This document shows, one piece after another, positions 8,040-19,679 of a stretch of DNA of 32,668 bases. A program made the translations under genes and the position numbers. Each line of letters opens with the position of its first letter. Positions within the stretch are counted from its first letter, which is position 1. Location: NCBI GenBank assembly GCA_903930145.1, contig CAIYXP010000015.1, positions 1 through 32,668 of the forward strand, written 5' to 3'. Origin of the DNA: an uncultured Methylococcaceae bacterium (lineage in GTDB: Bacteria > Pseudomonadota > Gammaproteobacteria > Methylococcales > Methylococcaceae). The notes under the pieces were generated by a model. That model was not told the origin of the DNA. It did no database searches and worked only from the letters and a program-made list of their open reading frames with translations.

Positions 8040-10592
8040 ATGAATCAGACTATTCAAAGAAACTCAGATTTCGGGTTGATGGATAAGATTGCCCTACCCA
8101 TAGCCATCATCGCGCCACTGATCTATATCATACTATGTGCGATGATTGGGGCATTATTAGCCTATCCTCTCCATTTTATTTTCCCTGCATCGTTTGAATA
8201 TCAAGCCTTAGTCTATAAATCCGCAGAATTATTGATGGCCTTAGGCTTATTTCCCCTAGGACGTTGGGCAGGAATGGGCAAAGCAGATATAGGACTTGTT
8301 GGCCCGATTGGATTGCTGCTTCGGCAAATAGCTAAGGGGTTTGGCTGGGGTGCGTTGATGCTAGGCATTCATGTACTGGTTCTAATAATTTTGGATGTGC
8401 GCCTGCTCTACCAAGATAAACTATACCTCGCTAAAATTCTCAGCTTGTCTTATAAAGGGGTATTGATTGGATTGGCAGTGGCCTCCTTGGAAGAGCCGAT
8501 ATTTCGGGGGTTTCTATTTGGGTACATGCTCAAAAAGACCAACCCCTGGAAAGCGGCCTTAATCGCTTCATTTTATTTCGCAGCCTTGCATTTTCTGAGT
8601 ACCGATTTAAACCCTGAATTTTCCGATATTCGTTGGAATACGGGATTCATTATCGTCTTGGATGCGTTTAAAAATCTGTTTCACATTCATTTTGACTCGT
8701 TCTTGGCATTATTTGCCGCTGGTGTTTTTCTCAGTGTCATCAGGCTATATTTTTCCGATTCAGGGCTGAGTTATTGCATAGGCATTCATGCTGGTTGGGT
8801 TTTCGTCATCAAAGCCACCAAGCCTTTGAGCGAACACAGTATCATTTCCCCGTATACGAATTTTGTCAGTGATTTTGATGGTAATATTGGGTATCTGTCG
8901 GCCACATGGACGACTCTATTGACTGTTTTGTTAATCAATGCCATGAAAAGGCGAGCAGAGCACTCTTCCCAAACTGCCGCTATCATTGCGGTGACCGATA
9001 AGCCAGCCTCTTTGAACAGCCTAGGCGAAAAATGGATGATTATTAAATACTGGCTGAAACAAGCGTTATCTCACTGGTGGAAAATGCATAACTATTCAAT
9101 TAACAATATTTCTAAAATTAACTTGGCAATTGGCAGTGTTCTGCTATTAACTCTGATCAGGTTATTGTTGGCGGGTAAAACCGAACTGATACCCGAAGAG
9201 AGTTATTATTGGACCTATAGCCAGCACCCCGCTTTAAGTTACTTTGACCATCCACCCATGGTGGCATGGATGATTTCAATCGGTACGGCAATTTTCGGCA
9301 ATACGGAACTCGGCGTTCGCTTTGTCGCGATTTTACTCTGGCCGTTTTCTGCATTATTGCTATTTTCAACCGGTAAGTTATGGTTTGACGAAAAAGTCGC
9401 TGCCATTGCCGTTTTGCTATTCTGCCTTTGCCCAGTGTTTGTCGGTGTGGGTTTTATCGTAACTCCGGATTTCCCCTTGGTGTTTTTTTGGTTGCTGACC
9501 ATGAATGCCATCAGTCGGGCACTCTTAACCCATCGTAATGGTTTTTGGTTATTGGCTGGCATCGCTTTTGGTTGTGCCATGCTATCGAAATACACGGCAG
9601 TCATGTTGTCAGCTTCGCTATTATTGTTTTTATTGGCATCACCCAAAGCCCGATTCTGGCTACTGCGCCTTCAACCCTGGTTGGCATTGCTGCTTGCCTT
9701 TGTCGTGTTTAGCCCCGTCATTGTCTGGAACTCGCAACATCAATGGGCATCCTTCCTGTTTCAATCCAACCGCACGGAAGTGGGGAACAATGACCCGCTC
9801 CGCGTGGAAGTGGGTATGTTTTGGCTCTATCAACTTTGGGCTTTGACTCCATTCATCTTCGGTTTATTTTTCTATACGCTCTTCCCTGCCATTCGCCGCG
9901 CATGGACACAACGCGAAGACCGATGGATTTTCACGATGTCTTTTGCGCTCCCACTTTACTTGGTGTTTGTCTTAGCCAGCTTCAAAACCAAAGGTCACAT
10001 CAACTGGACCGCACCTGCCTATTTGTCTTGGTCCCTAGCCGCTGCCGCCATTTTCTGGCAACTCGATAAAACATGGCTCAGCTTACGACCTATTGCTTGG
10101 CGATGCATAATCGCCGCAACGGTACTAATAGCCATTGCCGCCAATACCTTGGTCCATACCAGTTTGGCTTGGGGTTTCCCACAAAAATATGCCCTGAAAA
10201 GTGCTGGTGGTTGGCAAGGTCTCGCCTCCGCAGTCGGCAAGGCCCGTGAAGAACTGAGCCAGAATACCGGCAAACCGGCTTTCATACTGGGTATGGACAA
10301 ATACAATATTGCCGCAGAAATGGGGTTTTATTTGCAAGAACCTGTCGATATAGTCAATGATTATGCCTTGGGTTCTTCGGGTTTGGGCTACCGTTATTGG
10401 GTGGACTTGAAGAACCTGGAAGGCCGTCCGGCTATCGCCATCTTGGATCATAACAAAATTGGCCCTTATTCGATTCTTTGGCTACAACAACATTTTGACA
10501 GGCTGGATGAATGGATTCCAATGGAAATTCAAGGGGATGGACTGCAAAAGCGCAAAGTCTATTTGGTGAGAGCTTATGGTTATAAGATTTGA
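8040..10592 (+). CDS. Fusion of CPBP-type intramembrane protease domain and GT39-type glycosyltransferase
   Basis: An 850-aa polytopic membrane protein in one unbroken frame. Residues about 15-305 are a CPBP (Abi/CAAX-like) intramembrane protease region with all three expected motifs: LEEPIFRG with E151, E152 and R156; FYFAALHF with H184; and GIHAGW with H250. After a polar linker (about 303-355), residues about 358-850 match the ArnT/PMT-like GT39 family. The first luminal loop reads LIPEESYYW...YFDHPPMVAW (383-410), and VTPDFPLVFFW follows later. GT39 enzymes move sugars from polyprenyl-phosphate donors onto lipids or proteins in the periplasm. The usual DE acidic pair is EE here (E386/E387). 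The domains may act together on a membrane substrate, but that is inference. The ATG starts 117 bases after cysH; the next gene follows 52 bases later. Confidence 0.85.
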   Translation: MNQTIQRNSDFGLMDKIALPIAIIAPLIYIILCAMIGALLAYPLHFIFPASFEYQALVYKSAELLMALGLFPLGRWAGMGKADIGLVGPIGLLLRQIAKGFGWGALMLGIHVLVLIILDVRLLYQDKLYLAKILSLSYKGVLIGLAVASLEEPIFRGFLFGYMLKKTNPWKAALIASFYFAALHFLSTDLNPEFSDIRWNTGFIIVLDAFKNLFHIHFDSFLALFAAGVFLSVIRLYFSDSGLSYCIGIHAGWVFVIKATKPLSEHSIISPYTNFVSDFDGNIGYLSATWTTLLTVLLINAMKRRAEHSSQTAAIIAVTDKPASLNSLGEKWMIIKYWLKQALSHWWKMHNYSINNISKINLAIGSVLLLTLIRLLLAGKTELIPEESYYWTYSQHPALSYFDHPPMVAWMISIGTAIFGNTELGVRFVAILLWPFSALLLFSTGKLWFDEKVAAIAVLLFCLCPVFVGVGFIVTPDFPLVFFWLLTMNAISRALLTHRNGFWLLAGIAFGCAMLSKYTAVMLSASLLLFLLASPKARFWLLRLQPWLALLLAFVVFSPVIVWNSQHQWASFLFQSNRTEVGNNDPLRVEVGMFWLYQLWALTPFIFGLFFYTLFPAIRRAWTQREDRWIFTMSFALPLYLVFVLASFKTKGHINWTAPAYLSWSLAAAAIFWQLDKTWLSLRPIAWRCIIAATVLIAIAANTLVHTSLAWGFPQKYALKSAGGWQGLASAVGKAREELSQNTGKPAFILGMDKYNIAAEMGFYLQEPVDIVNDYALGSSGLGYRYWVDLKNLEGRPAIAILDHNKIGPYSILWLQQHFDRLDEWIPMEIQGDGLQKRKVYLVRAYGYKI

Positions 10593-10644
10593 AGCAAAGC
10601 ACAAGAAATATGCCAATCGAGCTTAATTTCACGGTAGTGATGCA

Positions 10645-11364
10645 ATGAAGATGGTGTCCGCATCCCTTTCCAAACCCGGTGGCAGGGAAATCAACCAGGA
10701 TTCGCTTGGTTTCTTGCCTCCAGAGTCAGGCTTGGGTTGCTGGGTCCTGGCTGATGGACGTAGCGAGATTGCCTCGAAGTCGGCGGTCAAAGTGATCTTG
10801 GAAAACTTTGCCGGCAACCCCGCCATTTCCCAGCCCGCCCTATTGCGGGTCATGGAATGGGCGCAGACAAAGACCCTTGATTTGCAAAGCGCACAACCCA
10901 TGAACCGTTCTGTCTATTCCTCGGTTGCGATGTTTTGCAGCGGGGGTTTGTCGGCGATATGGGCGCATGTGGGCAATGTCAGAATTTATGCTTTCCGTGA
11001 CGGTGAAATTATTTCCCAAACCAAAGATCACAGCATCGCTCAAGCCCTTGTTGATTCCGGCCAACTGAAGTTCGCAGAAATCCGTAGCCATCAGGAACGT
11101 AAAAGCTTGCTTCGTACCTTGGGTGGTCTGGGTGGAATGCACCCTACTCTATTGGAAAGCCGTTTTAAGTTGCAAACCGGTGATTTATTTCTAATTTGTA
11201 CAGACGGTTTTTGGGAATATGTCACCGAATTGGAAATGCAGGCTGACTGGTGCAAAAGTTCCAACTTGGCGGATTGGTTGGAAAGGATGGAAATGCGCCT
11301 ATTGTCAGTGGCCCCGACTGACAATGACAATTACAGCGCCATCGCTTTGATGGCGGAAGCATAA
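10645..11364 (+). CDS. PP2C-family protein phosphatase, compact, with variant motif 2
   Basis: A 239-aa soluble PP2C-like Ser/Thr phosphatase. Metal-site residues appear kept: NQDS (17-20), LADG (35-38), CTDG (185-188) and DNDN (226-229). Two normally strict stretches differ: the usual ADGMGG is ADGRSE, and the usual GDSR is GNVR (110-113). It may therefore be a divergent but active phosphatase or a regulatory phosphatase-fold protein. No TM segment or extra domain is seen. The ATG at 10645 is preceded only by a weak GGTAG. The next PP2C gene starts 5 bases after its stop, so the two are surely co-transcribed, and the CPBP-GT39 gene 52 bases upstream may belong to the same unit. No Ser/Thr kinase or FHA protein lies in the window. 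Confidence 0.82.
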   Translation: MKMVSASLSKPGGREINQDSLGFLPPESGLGCWVLADGRSEIASKSAVKVILENFAGNPAISQPALLRVMEWAQTKTLDLQSAQPMNRSVYSSVAMFCSGGLSAIWAHVGNVRIYAFRDGEIISQTKDHSIAQALVDSGQLKFAEIRSHQERKSLLRTLGGLGGMHPTLLESRFKLQTGDLFLICTDGFWEYVTELEMQADWCKSSNLADWLERMEMRLLSVAPTDNDNYSAIALMAEA

Positions 11365-11369
11365 GCCAA

Positions 11370-12449
11370 ATGACCGACCTACGTTTAGGCACTGCCCAAA
11401 TTCTCGGTGAACGGGAAGAGCAACAGGACTCGTATGGTCACACCTCACAAGATGACGATGCAATCGCTACCAATGGCGGAATCATGGCAGTGGTTGCCGA
11501 TGGTATTGGCGGTCATGCGCATGGTGGGGATGCCAGTCGGCGAGCGGTTGCTGCATTTTTGGAGCATTACCAAAGCGGACAACTGCACAATGACTTGCCT
11601 AACGCTCTTTATCATGCCTTGATCCAAGCCAATCACGCAGTGTTGGATTTCGCGGAAAGCCAAGGGGAAGTGGAAAATTGCGGCACTACCTTGATTGCGA
11701 TGGTCATGCATCACGAATCGCGCTGCCTGCACTGGATTGGCGTTGGCGATAGCCGTTTGTATTTGTTAAGGAATGGACAATTGGCACAGTTCACAGCCGA
11801 TACCAATTTCGCCGACCATCTCGCCAAGAAAGTCGCTCGCGGAATCGCAAGCAGGAATGATTTATTTGCGGAAGAAAATCCCCATCGGCTGACCAGTTTT
11901 CTGGGTTTGAAAAAACTCGGCAAGATTGACCGTAGCATCCGCCCTTTCCCGCTCCATCAAGGCGATGTGGCGATGATCTGCACCGATGGCATCTACAACG
12001 CCCTTAGCAAAGAAGAATTGTCGCATTGCCTGTCAGAGGAACCTCAAACAGCTTGTGATCGCATCATCCAATCAATCCTGGAAAAACATCACGACCATCA
12101 AGATAATGCCACAGTGGCCGTGCTCGCCTTTGGGTTCAAGGATTTAAACAAACATGATTTGCCAGTGTCGAAAGTTTCTGTTGCAGATCCCAATACAACG
12201 GAGTCAATTGATTCCGGTGAACCAAGCGAAATTAAACATCCGGCAAAATTACGTCTTTTGATCTTGGGCATTCTGGCTTTAGGCTTGATGATTTTGCTTG
12301 GCTTTCTTTGGCTGCAACACACACAAGATGTTAATCGGGTCGAGCAAAAAATTGTCGAGGAGACAAAGCCAATTGAGCCAGAATTGAAGATTATAAAAAA
12401 ACCGGAACAACCCCCGCGCAAAACCAACCAAAAAAATAAAGTTAAATAA
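11370..12449 (+). CDS. PP2C-family serine/threonine phosphatase with C-terminal TM anchor
   Basis: A 359-aa phosphatase with complete PP2C motifs: QDS (19-21), VADGIGGHAHGG (42-53), GTTL (105-108), GVGDSRLYLLRNG (124-136), CTDGIYNAL (204-212) and DNATVAV (245-251). Mn/Mg-dependent dephosphorylation of Ser/Thr proteins is expected. After the catalytic domain (to about 257) comes a 35-residue linker, one TM helix (about 295-316, LLILGILALGLMILLGFLWL), and a charged Pro/Lys-rich tail. The phosphatase domain is thus tethered on the cytoplasmic face and the tail lies outside. It follows the compact PP2C by 5 bases. Such phosphatases commonly pair with PknB-like kinases or type VI secretion loci, neither of which is seen here. 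It converges on ligA, with 70 bases between stops and no evident hairpin terminator. Confidence 0.9.
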   Translation: MTDLRLGTAQILGEREEQQDSYGHTSQDDDAIATNGGIMAVVADGIGGHAHGGDASRRAVAAFLEHYQSGQLHNDLPNALYHALIQANHAVLDFAESQGEVENCGTTLIAMVMHHESRCLHWIGVGDSRLYLLRNGQLAQFTADTNFADHLAKKVARGIASRNDLFAEENPHRLTSFLGLKKLGKIDRSIRPFPLHQGDVAMICTDGIYNALSKEELSHCLSEEPQTACDRIIQSILEKHHDHQDNATVAVLAFGFKDLNKHDLPVSKVSVADPNTTESIDSGEPSEIKHPAKLRLLILGILALGLMILLGFLWLQHTQDVNRVEQKIVEETKPIEPELKIIKKPEQPPRKTNQKNKVK

Positions 12450-12519
12450 TAATGTTAGGGGAGAATTTATTCGCCATGACGGCACTGTTAATGGGCCAAT
12501 GAATTGAGTCCATTCTTTA

Positions 12520-15823
<3,304 letters not shown>

Positions 15824-15849
15824 CGTAAAATTCCTCGGTTGCAGTTACA

Positions 15850-16884
15850 TCAAAATGCCGCTTTATTGACCGCTTTGGTCCGGGCAATTTGGCGGGAGAT
15901 AAAGCCCTTAGTGACCAACTCATCCAGATGCTGATCCAAGGTTTGCATACCATCTTTGCGACCGGTTTGGATGGCAGAATACATTTGGGCGATTTTCGCT
16001 TCGCGGATCAGATTGCGAATCGCCGGTGTGCCAATCATGATTTCCCATGCCGCCGTTCGCCCACCGCTAATTTTCTTCATCAATGCCTGTGAAATCACGG
16101 CTTGAAGCGACTCTGACAACATGGAGCGAATCATGTCCTTTTCCGCCGCTGGAAATACGTCGATAATACGGTCTATGGTTTTTGCCGCCGAGCTGGTATG
16201 CAGGGTTCCGAAAACCAAATGCCCAGTTTCTGCCGCCGTCAAGGCAAGGCGAATGGTTTCCAAGTCACGCATTTCGCCCACAAGGATGATGTCAGGGTCT
16301 TCGCGTAGCGCCGAGCGCAATGCCTCATTGAACCCCAAGGTGTCGCGGTGGACTTCGCGCTGGTTAATCAATGACTTCTTGCTTTCGTGCACAAACTCGA
16401 TAGGGTCTTCGACGGTCAATATATGGGAGTAATCATTGCTATTGATATAGTCGATCATAGCCGCCAGGGTAGTGGACTTGCCAGAGCCAGTGGGTCCGGT
16501 AACCAGAATCAGTCCGCGTGGCTTTTTGGTGATCTCTTGGAAAAAGGGTGGGCATCCGAGTTCATCCAAGGTCAGAACCTTGGACGGAATGGTTCGCATC
16601 ACTGCTGCCGCCCCTCGATTTTGGATGAATACATTGACTCGAAAGCGGGCGACACCGGGCAATTCAAACGAAAAGTCTGTTTCCAAAAACTCTTCGTAAT
16701 CGCGGCGTTGCTTGTCATTCATGATGTCATAAATCAAAGCATGGACTTCTTTATGCTCCAAGGGAGGCACATTGATACGGCGAATGTCGCCATCGACGCG
16801 AATCATCGGCGGGAGTCCGGCGGACAGATGAAGGTCGGACGCTTTGTTTTTAAAAGAGAATGCGAGCAGTTCTGTTATGTCCAT
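15850..16884 (-). CDS. pilT: Type IV pilus retraction ATPase PilT
   Basis: Motor that depolymerises the pilus and powers twitching motility. It is 344 aa, the usual length. The PAS-like N-domain (KASDLHLSAGLPPMIRVDGD) leads to Walker A GPTGSGKST (130-138). The conserved RecA-like core carries EDPIEFVHESKKSLINQRE, GEMRDLETIRLALTAAETGH and GTLHTSSAAKTIDRIID. The C-terminus contains AIQTGRKDGMQTLDQHL, which includes the region tied to retraction in the family (AIRNL is also present). It is first in pilT-pilU-ligA and divergent from yggS, with 87 bases between the starts. This divergent arrangement is common in gammaproteobacteria. Pilin and assembly genes are not in the window. Confidence 0.96.
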   Translation of the reverse strand: MDITELLAFSFKNKASDLHLSAGLPPMIRVDGDIRRINVPPLEHKEVHALIYDIMNDKQRRDYEEFLETDFSFELPGVARFRVNVFIQNRGAAAVMRTIPSKVLTLDELGCPPFFQEITKKPRGLILVTGPTGSGKSTTLAAMIDYINSNDYSHILTVEDPIEFVHESKKSLINQREVHRDTLGFNEALRSALREDPDIILVGEMRDLETIRLALTAAETGHLVFGTLHTSSAAKTIDRIIDVFPAAEKDMIRSMLSESLQAVISQALMKKISGGRTAAWEIMIGTPAIRNLIREAKIAQMYSAIQTGRKDGMQTLDQHLDELVTKGFISRQIARTKAVNKAAF

Positions 16885-16971
16885 AGTTCACTTCTGTGTA
16901 GAATTGAGAAACTGGGAGTCTGACAACTAAACCTGACAATCTTATTAGTATAAACAAAGGCAGAGGCATTA

Positions 16972-17673
16972 ATGAATGCAATCTCAGAAAATTTATCTCT
17001 AGTACGGCAAAGACTGCGTGAAGCTGAGCAAAGAGCCGGCAGGCCAGAGGGTTCTGTGGGCTTGGTTGCGGTCGGGAAGACCTGGCCTGCGACCGCACTG
17101 GAAGAGGCACATCGGCTCGGACAGCGGGATTTTGGCGAAAATTATTTGCAAGAAGCCATCGCCAAACAAGAAGCCTTGAGCCATTTGGCTATCATCTGGC
17201 ATTTCATCGGCCCTATCCAATCCAACAAAACCCGCCCACTGGCAGAACGCTTCGACTGGATTCATGGCGTTGACCGTTTGAAGATCGCCCAACGCTTGAG
17301 CGAGCAGCGCCCTGAACATTTGCCACCACTCAATCTCTGCATCCAAGTGAATGTCAGCCAAGAAGCCAGTAAATTCGGGGTCGCACTGGTCGATTTGAAA
17401 CCCTTGGCCGAAGCCATTAATGAATTGCCAAGGATCAAGCTCAGGGGTTTGATGGTCATACCAGCGCCAAGCGATGATTTTGAGGAACAGCGGCAGTCTT
17501 TTCGCATTTTGCGAGTAGCGCTTGAGCAATTGCCTATTCCAAGCATGGATACTTTATCCATGGGCATGTCGCACGATCTGGAAGCTGCCGTCATGGAAGG
17601 TGCCACTTTCGTGAGGATAGGCACGGCTATTTTTGGGAAAAGAACACGTAATCCCAATACCTTGGAGGGTTGA
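16972..17673 (+). CDS. yggS: YggS/PROSC family PLP homeostasis protein
   Basis: Pyridoxal-5'-phosphate-binding protein of the alanine racemase-like TIM-barrel fold, involved in vitamin B6 and amino-acid homeostasis rather than catalysis. It is 233 aa, full length. The PLP lysine is K36 in LVAVGKTWPA, where most members have AVSKT or AVTKT. FGENYLQEA, WHFIGPIQSNK, NVSQEASKFG and LSMGMSHDLEAAV are family hallmarks, and the phosphate-binding end is VRIGTAIFG. The ATG is preceded by AGAGG with a suitable spacing. In related genomes proC follows; here the gene instead converges, after 19 bases, on a sensor-kinase gene. Confidence 0.95.
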   Translation: MNAISENLSLVRQRLREAEQRAGRPEGSVGLVAVGKTWPATALEEAHRLGQRDFGENYLQEAIAKQEALSHLAIIWHFIGPIQSNKTRPLAERFDWIHGVDRLKIAQRLSEQRPEHLPPLNLCIQVNVSQEASKFGVALVDLKPLAEAINELPRIKLRGLMVIPAPSDDFEEQRQSFRILRVALEQLPIPSMDTLSMGMSHDLEAAVMEGATFVRIGTAIFGKRTRNPNTLEG

Positions 17674-17692
17674 TTCTGTGAAATAATCATCA

Positions 17693-19009
17693 TTACCCAC
17701 TTCCCATCCCCTTAAACACCACCCTCACCCTCAACCCGTTCGGCTCGGCATTGCTCAATTCAATCTTCGCCCCATGCCGGTCGGCAATGGTTTTGACGAT
17801 GGCTAACCCTAAGCCAGTGCCGGGTTCGGTCGTGGCCTCGCCACGATAAAAACGGTCGAACACACGGGCTTGGTCCTTGAGAGGTATGCCCGGTCCAGTG
17901 TCCGACACCTGAATGACTGGGCCGCCATCCTCGCAACTGACATGCACATCGACCTGCCCACCCATAGGCGTGTAGCGGACGGCATTTTCCACCAAATTAG
18001 CCAGCAGGATTCGCAAACCTTCGGTGTCACCTAGGACGATTGCTTTTTCATTCGCTTCTTCAATGCCTAAGTCTATGTCCTTGGCACCCGCCAAGGCGAT
18101 TTGGTCGCCCACCACACTCTTGGCCAATTCGGCAAGGGAAACCGATACATGGGGTTTGGCTGCCATGTCCGGGTCTTGCCGGGCCAAGGTCAACAGTTGG
18201 CTTACCGCATGGCTGGCTCGCAGAATGCCCGCCTTAAGGTCTGCTATGGATGTCAGGGCTTCTTCTTTCGACCCTGCACGCTCCACCAATTGCGCTTGCA
18301 GTTGCATCGCGGCAATGGGTGTGCGTAATTCGTGGGCGGCGTCAGCGATAAAAGCCCGCTGCGCGGTCAGCGCTTCGGCGAGTCGTGCCAGCAGGTCGTT
18401 GAGGGAACGCACCAAGGGCAATACTTCCTCCGGGGCTTTTTGCTCAGACAAGGGTTCCAGCGCTCTGGGGCTGCGGGTGGCAACCGCCTTGGCAAGCCGG
18501 TCCAAAGGGGCAAGTCCTCGACTGACCAAAATCCATATCAAAAGCGTCAACACCGGTAGCAATGCCCCCAATGGCATCAATACATGCATGGCTGTCCTTA
18601 ACGCCATTTGGTTGCGAACCTTCAAAGGTTGGGCGACTTGTATCACTAGCGAATTCAGTTGTGCAGCGAACACACGCCAGTTGCCTTCCGGGGTGGTGAT
18701 GGTGTTATAGCCAATTTGCACCAAACCGGGCAGGGTCTTATGCGGGTGGGAGTAATACACTCGGACACCTTCAGGGCTCCACACTTGGATGACAAAATCG
18801 AAATCCTCGGCCACATCCTCCGTTGCAGGGGCAAAGGCATTATGGTATGCCTGATCGCGCAGGGAGAGCGCCAATTGGCGCAACTGATAGTCGAACAAGT
18901 CATCGACTTCCGCAAGTGTTGAGCGGTAAATGACAAACGCACCCAGTAACAGCGCTAGGGAAATAGTCCCAAGCAGCGCAACCAAAAGTTGGTGACGGAT
19001 GGATTTCAC
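17693..19009 (-). CDS. Sensor histidine kinase (QseC/TctE-like)
   Basis: Inner-membrane sensor of a two-component system, 438 aa. TM1 is at about 8-28, a periplasmic 2CSK_N-like domain runs from about 30 to 135, TM2 is at about 143-163, and a HAMP-like linker follows. HisKA has the phospho-acceptor H226 in DAAHELRTPI. HATPase_c shows the N box NLVENAVRYTP (N342), G1 DTGPGIP (370-376) and G2 GTGLGLAIVKTI. Translation starts at a GTG separated by one base from the stop of the response regulator, so the pair is translationally coupled. The signal is unknown; relatives such as QseC, PmrB and TctE sense small molecules or metals. It is the last gene of the signalling run. Confidence 0.93.
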   Translation of the reverse strand: MKSIRHQLLVALLGTISLALLLGAFVIYRSTLAEVDDLFDYQLRQLALSLRDQAYHNAFAPATEDVAEDFDFVIQVWSPEGVRVYYSHPHKTLPGLVQIGYNTITTPEGNWRVFAAQLNSLVIQVAQPLKVRNQMALRTAMHVLMPLGALLPVLTLLIWILVSRGLAPLDRLAKAVATRSPRALEPLSEQKAPEEVLPLVRSLNDLLARLAEALTAQRAFIADAAHELRTPIAAMQLQAQLVERAGSKEEALTSIADLKAGILRASHAVSQLLTLARQDPDMAAKPHVSVSLAELAKSVVGDQIALAGAKDIDLGIEEANEKAIVLGDTEGLRILLANLVENAVRYTPMGGQVDVHVSCEDGGPVIQVSDTGPGIPLKDQARVFDRFYRGEATTEPGTGLGLAIVKTIADRHGAKIELSNAEPNGLRVRVVFKGMGSG

Positions 19010-19010
19010 G

Positions 19011-19667
19011 TCACTTGGGGATTAGGTAGCCCACGCCACGCACATTGACGATCAAACCTTGACCGAGCTTGCGCCGCAGGGAATGGATATAAACTTCCAC
19101 GGTGTTGCTTTCCACCTCTTCACCCCAGCCATATATGCTTTCCTCCAACTGGCTGCGCGATAGTGGGATTCCGGGCCTTTCCAATAATGCGTCCAGCAGA
19201 GCGTATTCACGAGAAGACAAGGTGACCGGCACACCACGCAATTGGACTTCGTGAGTCACCGGATTGACGGTCAGTTCGCCATGCTCAATCAAAGGGGCAG
19301 ACCGGCCTCCCTGTCGGCGGACCAAGGCACGGATGCGGGCATTCAATTCATCCAAATCAAACGGCTTGACCAAATAGTCGTCCGCCCCGGCATCCAAACC
19401 TTTGACACGGTCGGCGACCGCGTCCCGCGCCGTCAATATCAACACAGGGATGGCATTTTTCTTGGCGCGCACACCAGCCAACACCTCCAAACCAGACTTG
19501 CGTGGAAGCCCCAAGTCCAACAACAGCAACTCATAGGAACCGTTGGCAAGCGAAAGCTCGGCCGCCACCCCGTCTCGTACCCAATCGACGGCATAACCTT
19601 CCCGTTTCAAGCCAATCTGGACACTTTTGCCGATCATGGTATCGTCTTCAACCAGTAAAATTCGCAT
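19011..19667 (-). CDS. OmpR/PhoB-family response regulator (QseB/PmrA-like)
   Basis: A 218-aa transcription regulator, cognate to the following kinase. The receiver domain (1-115) has the acidic pair in VEDDT, phospho-acceptor D51 in LLLLDLGLP, T/A switch residues in LILTARDA and the conserved Lys in DDYLVKPFD. The winged-helix DNA-binding domain (about 125-218) carries LSSREYALLDALLERPG, then the recognition helix SNTVEVYIHSLRRKLG and the wing VRGVGYLI. This pattern is typical of the QseB/PmrA/TctD branch. AAGGA lies 8 bases before the ATG. It follows the diguanylate cyclase by 12 bases. Targets cannot be predicted from the window. Confidence 0.95.
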   Translation of the reverse strand: MRILLVEDDTMIGKSVQIGLKREGYAVDWVRDGVAAELSLANGSYELLLLDLGLPRKSGLEVLAGVRAKKNAIPVLILTARDAVADRVKGLDAGADDYLVKPFDLDELNARIRALVRRQGGRSAPLIEHGELTVNPVTHEVQLRGVPVTLSSREYALLDALLERPGIPLSRSQLEESIYGWGEEVESNTVEVYIHSLRRKLGQGLIVNVRGVGYLIPK

Positions 19668-19679
19668 ATTTCCCGTCCT

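Noticed and set aside
16387-16923. Plus-strand open frame (178 codons) opposite pilT
   Set aside because: It is antisense to pilT, with no motif and no ribosome site logic.
18024-18710. Long plus-strand open frame (228 codons) opposite the sensor kinase
   Set aside because: It is antisense to a well-supported histidine kinase; its composition is the mirror of that gene and it shows no family motif.
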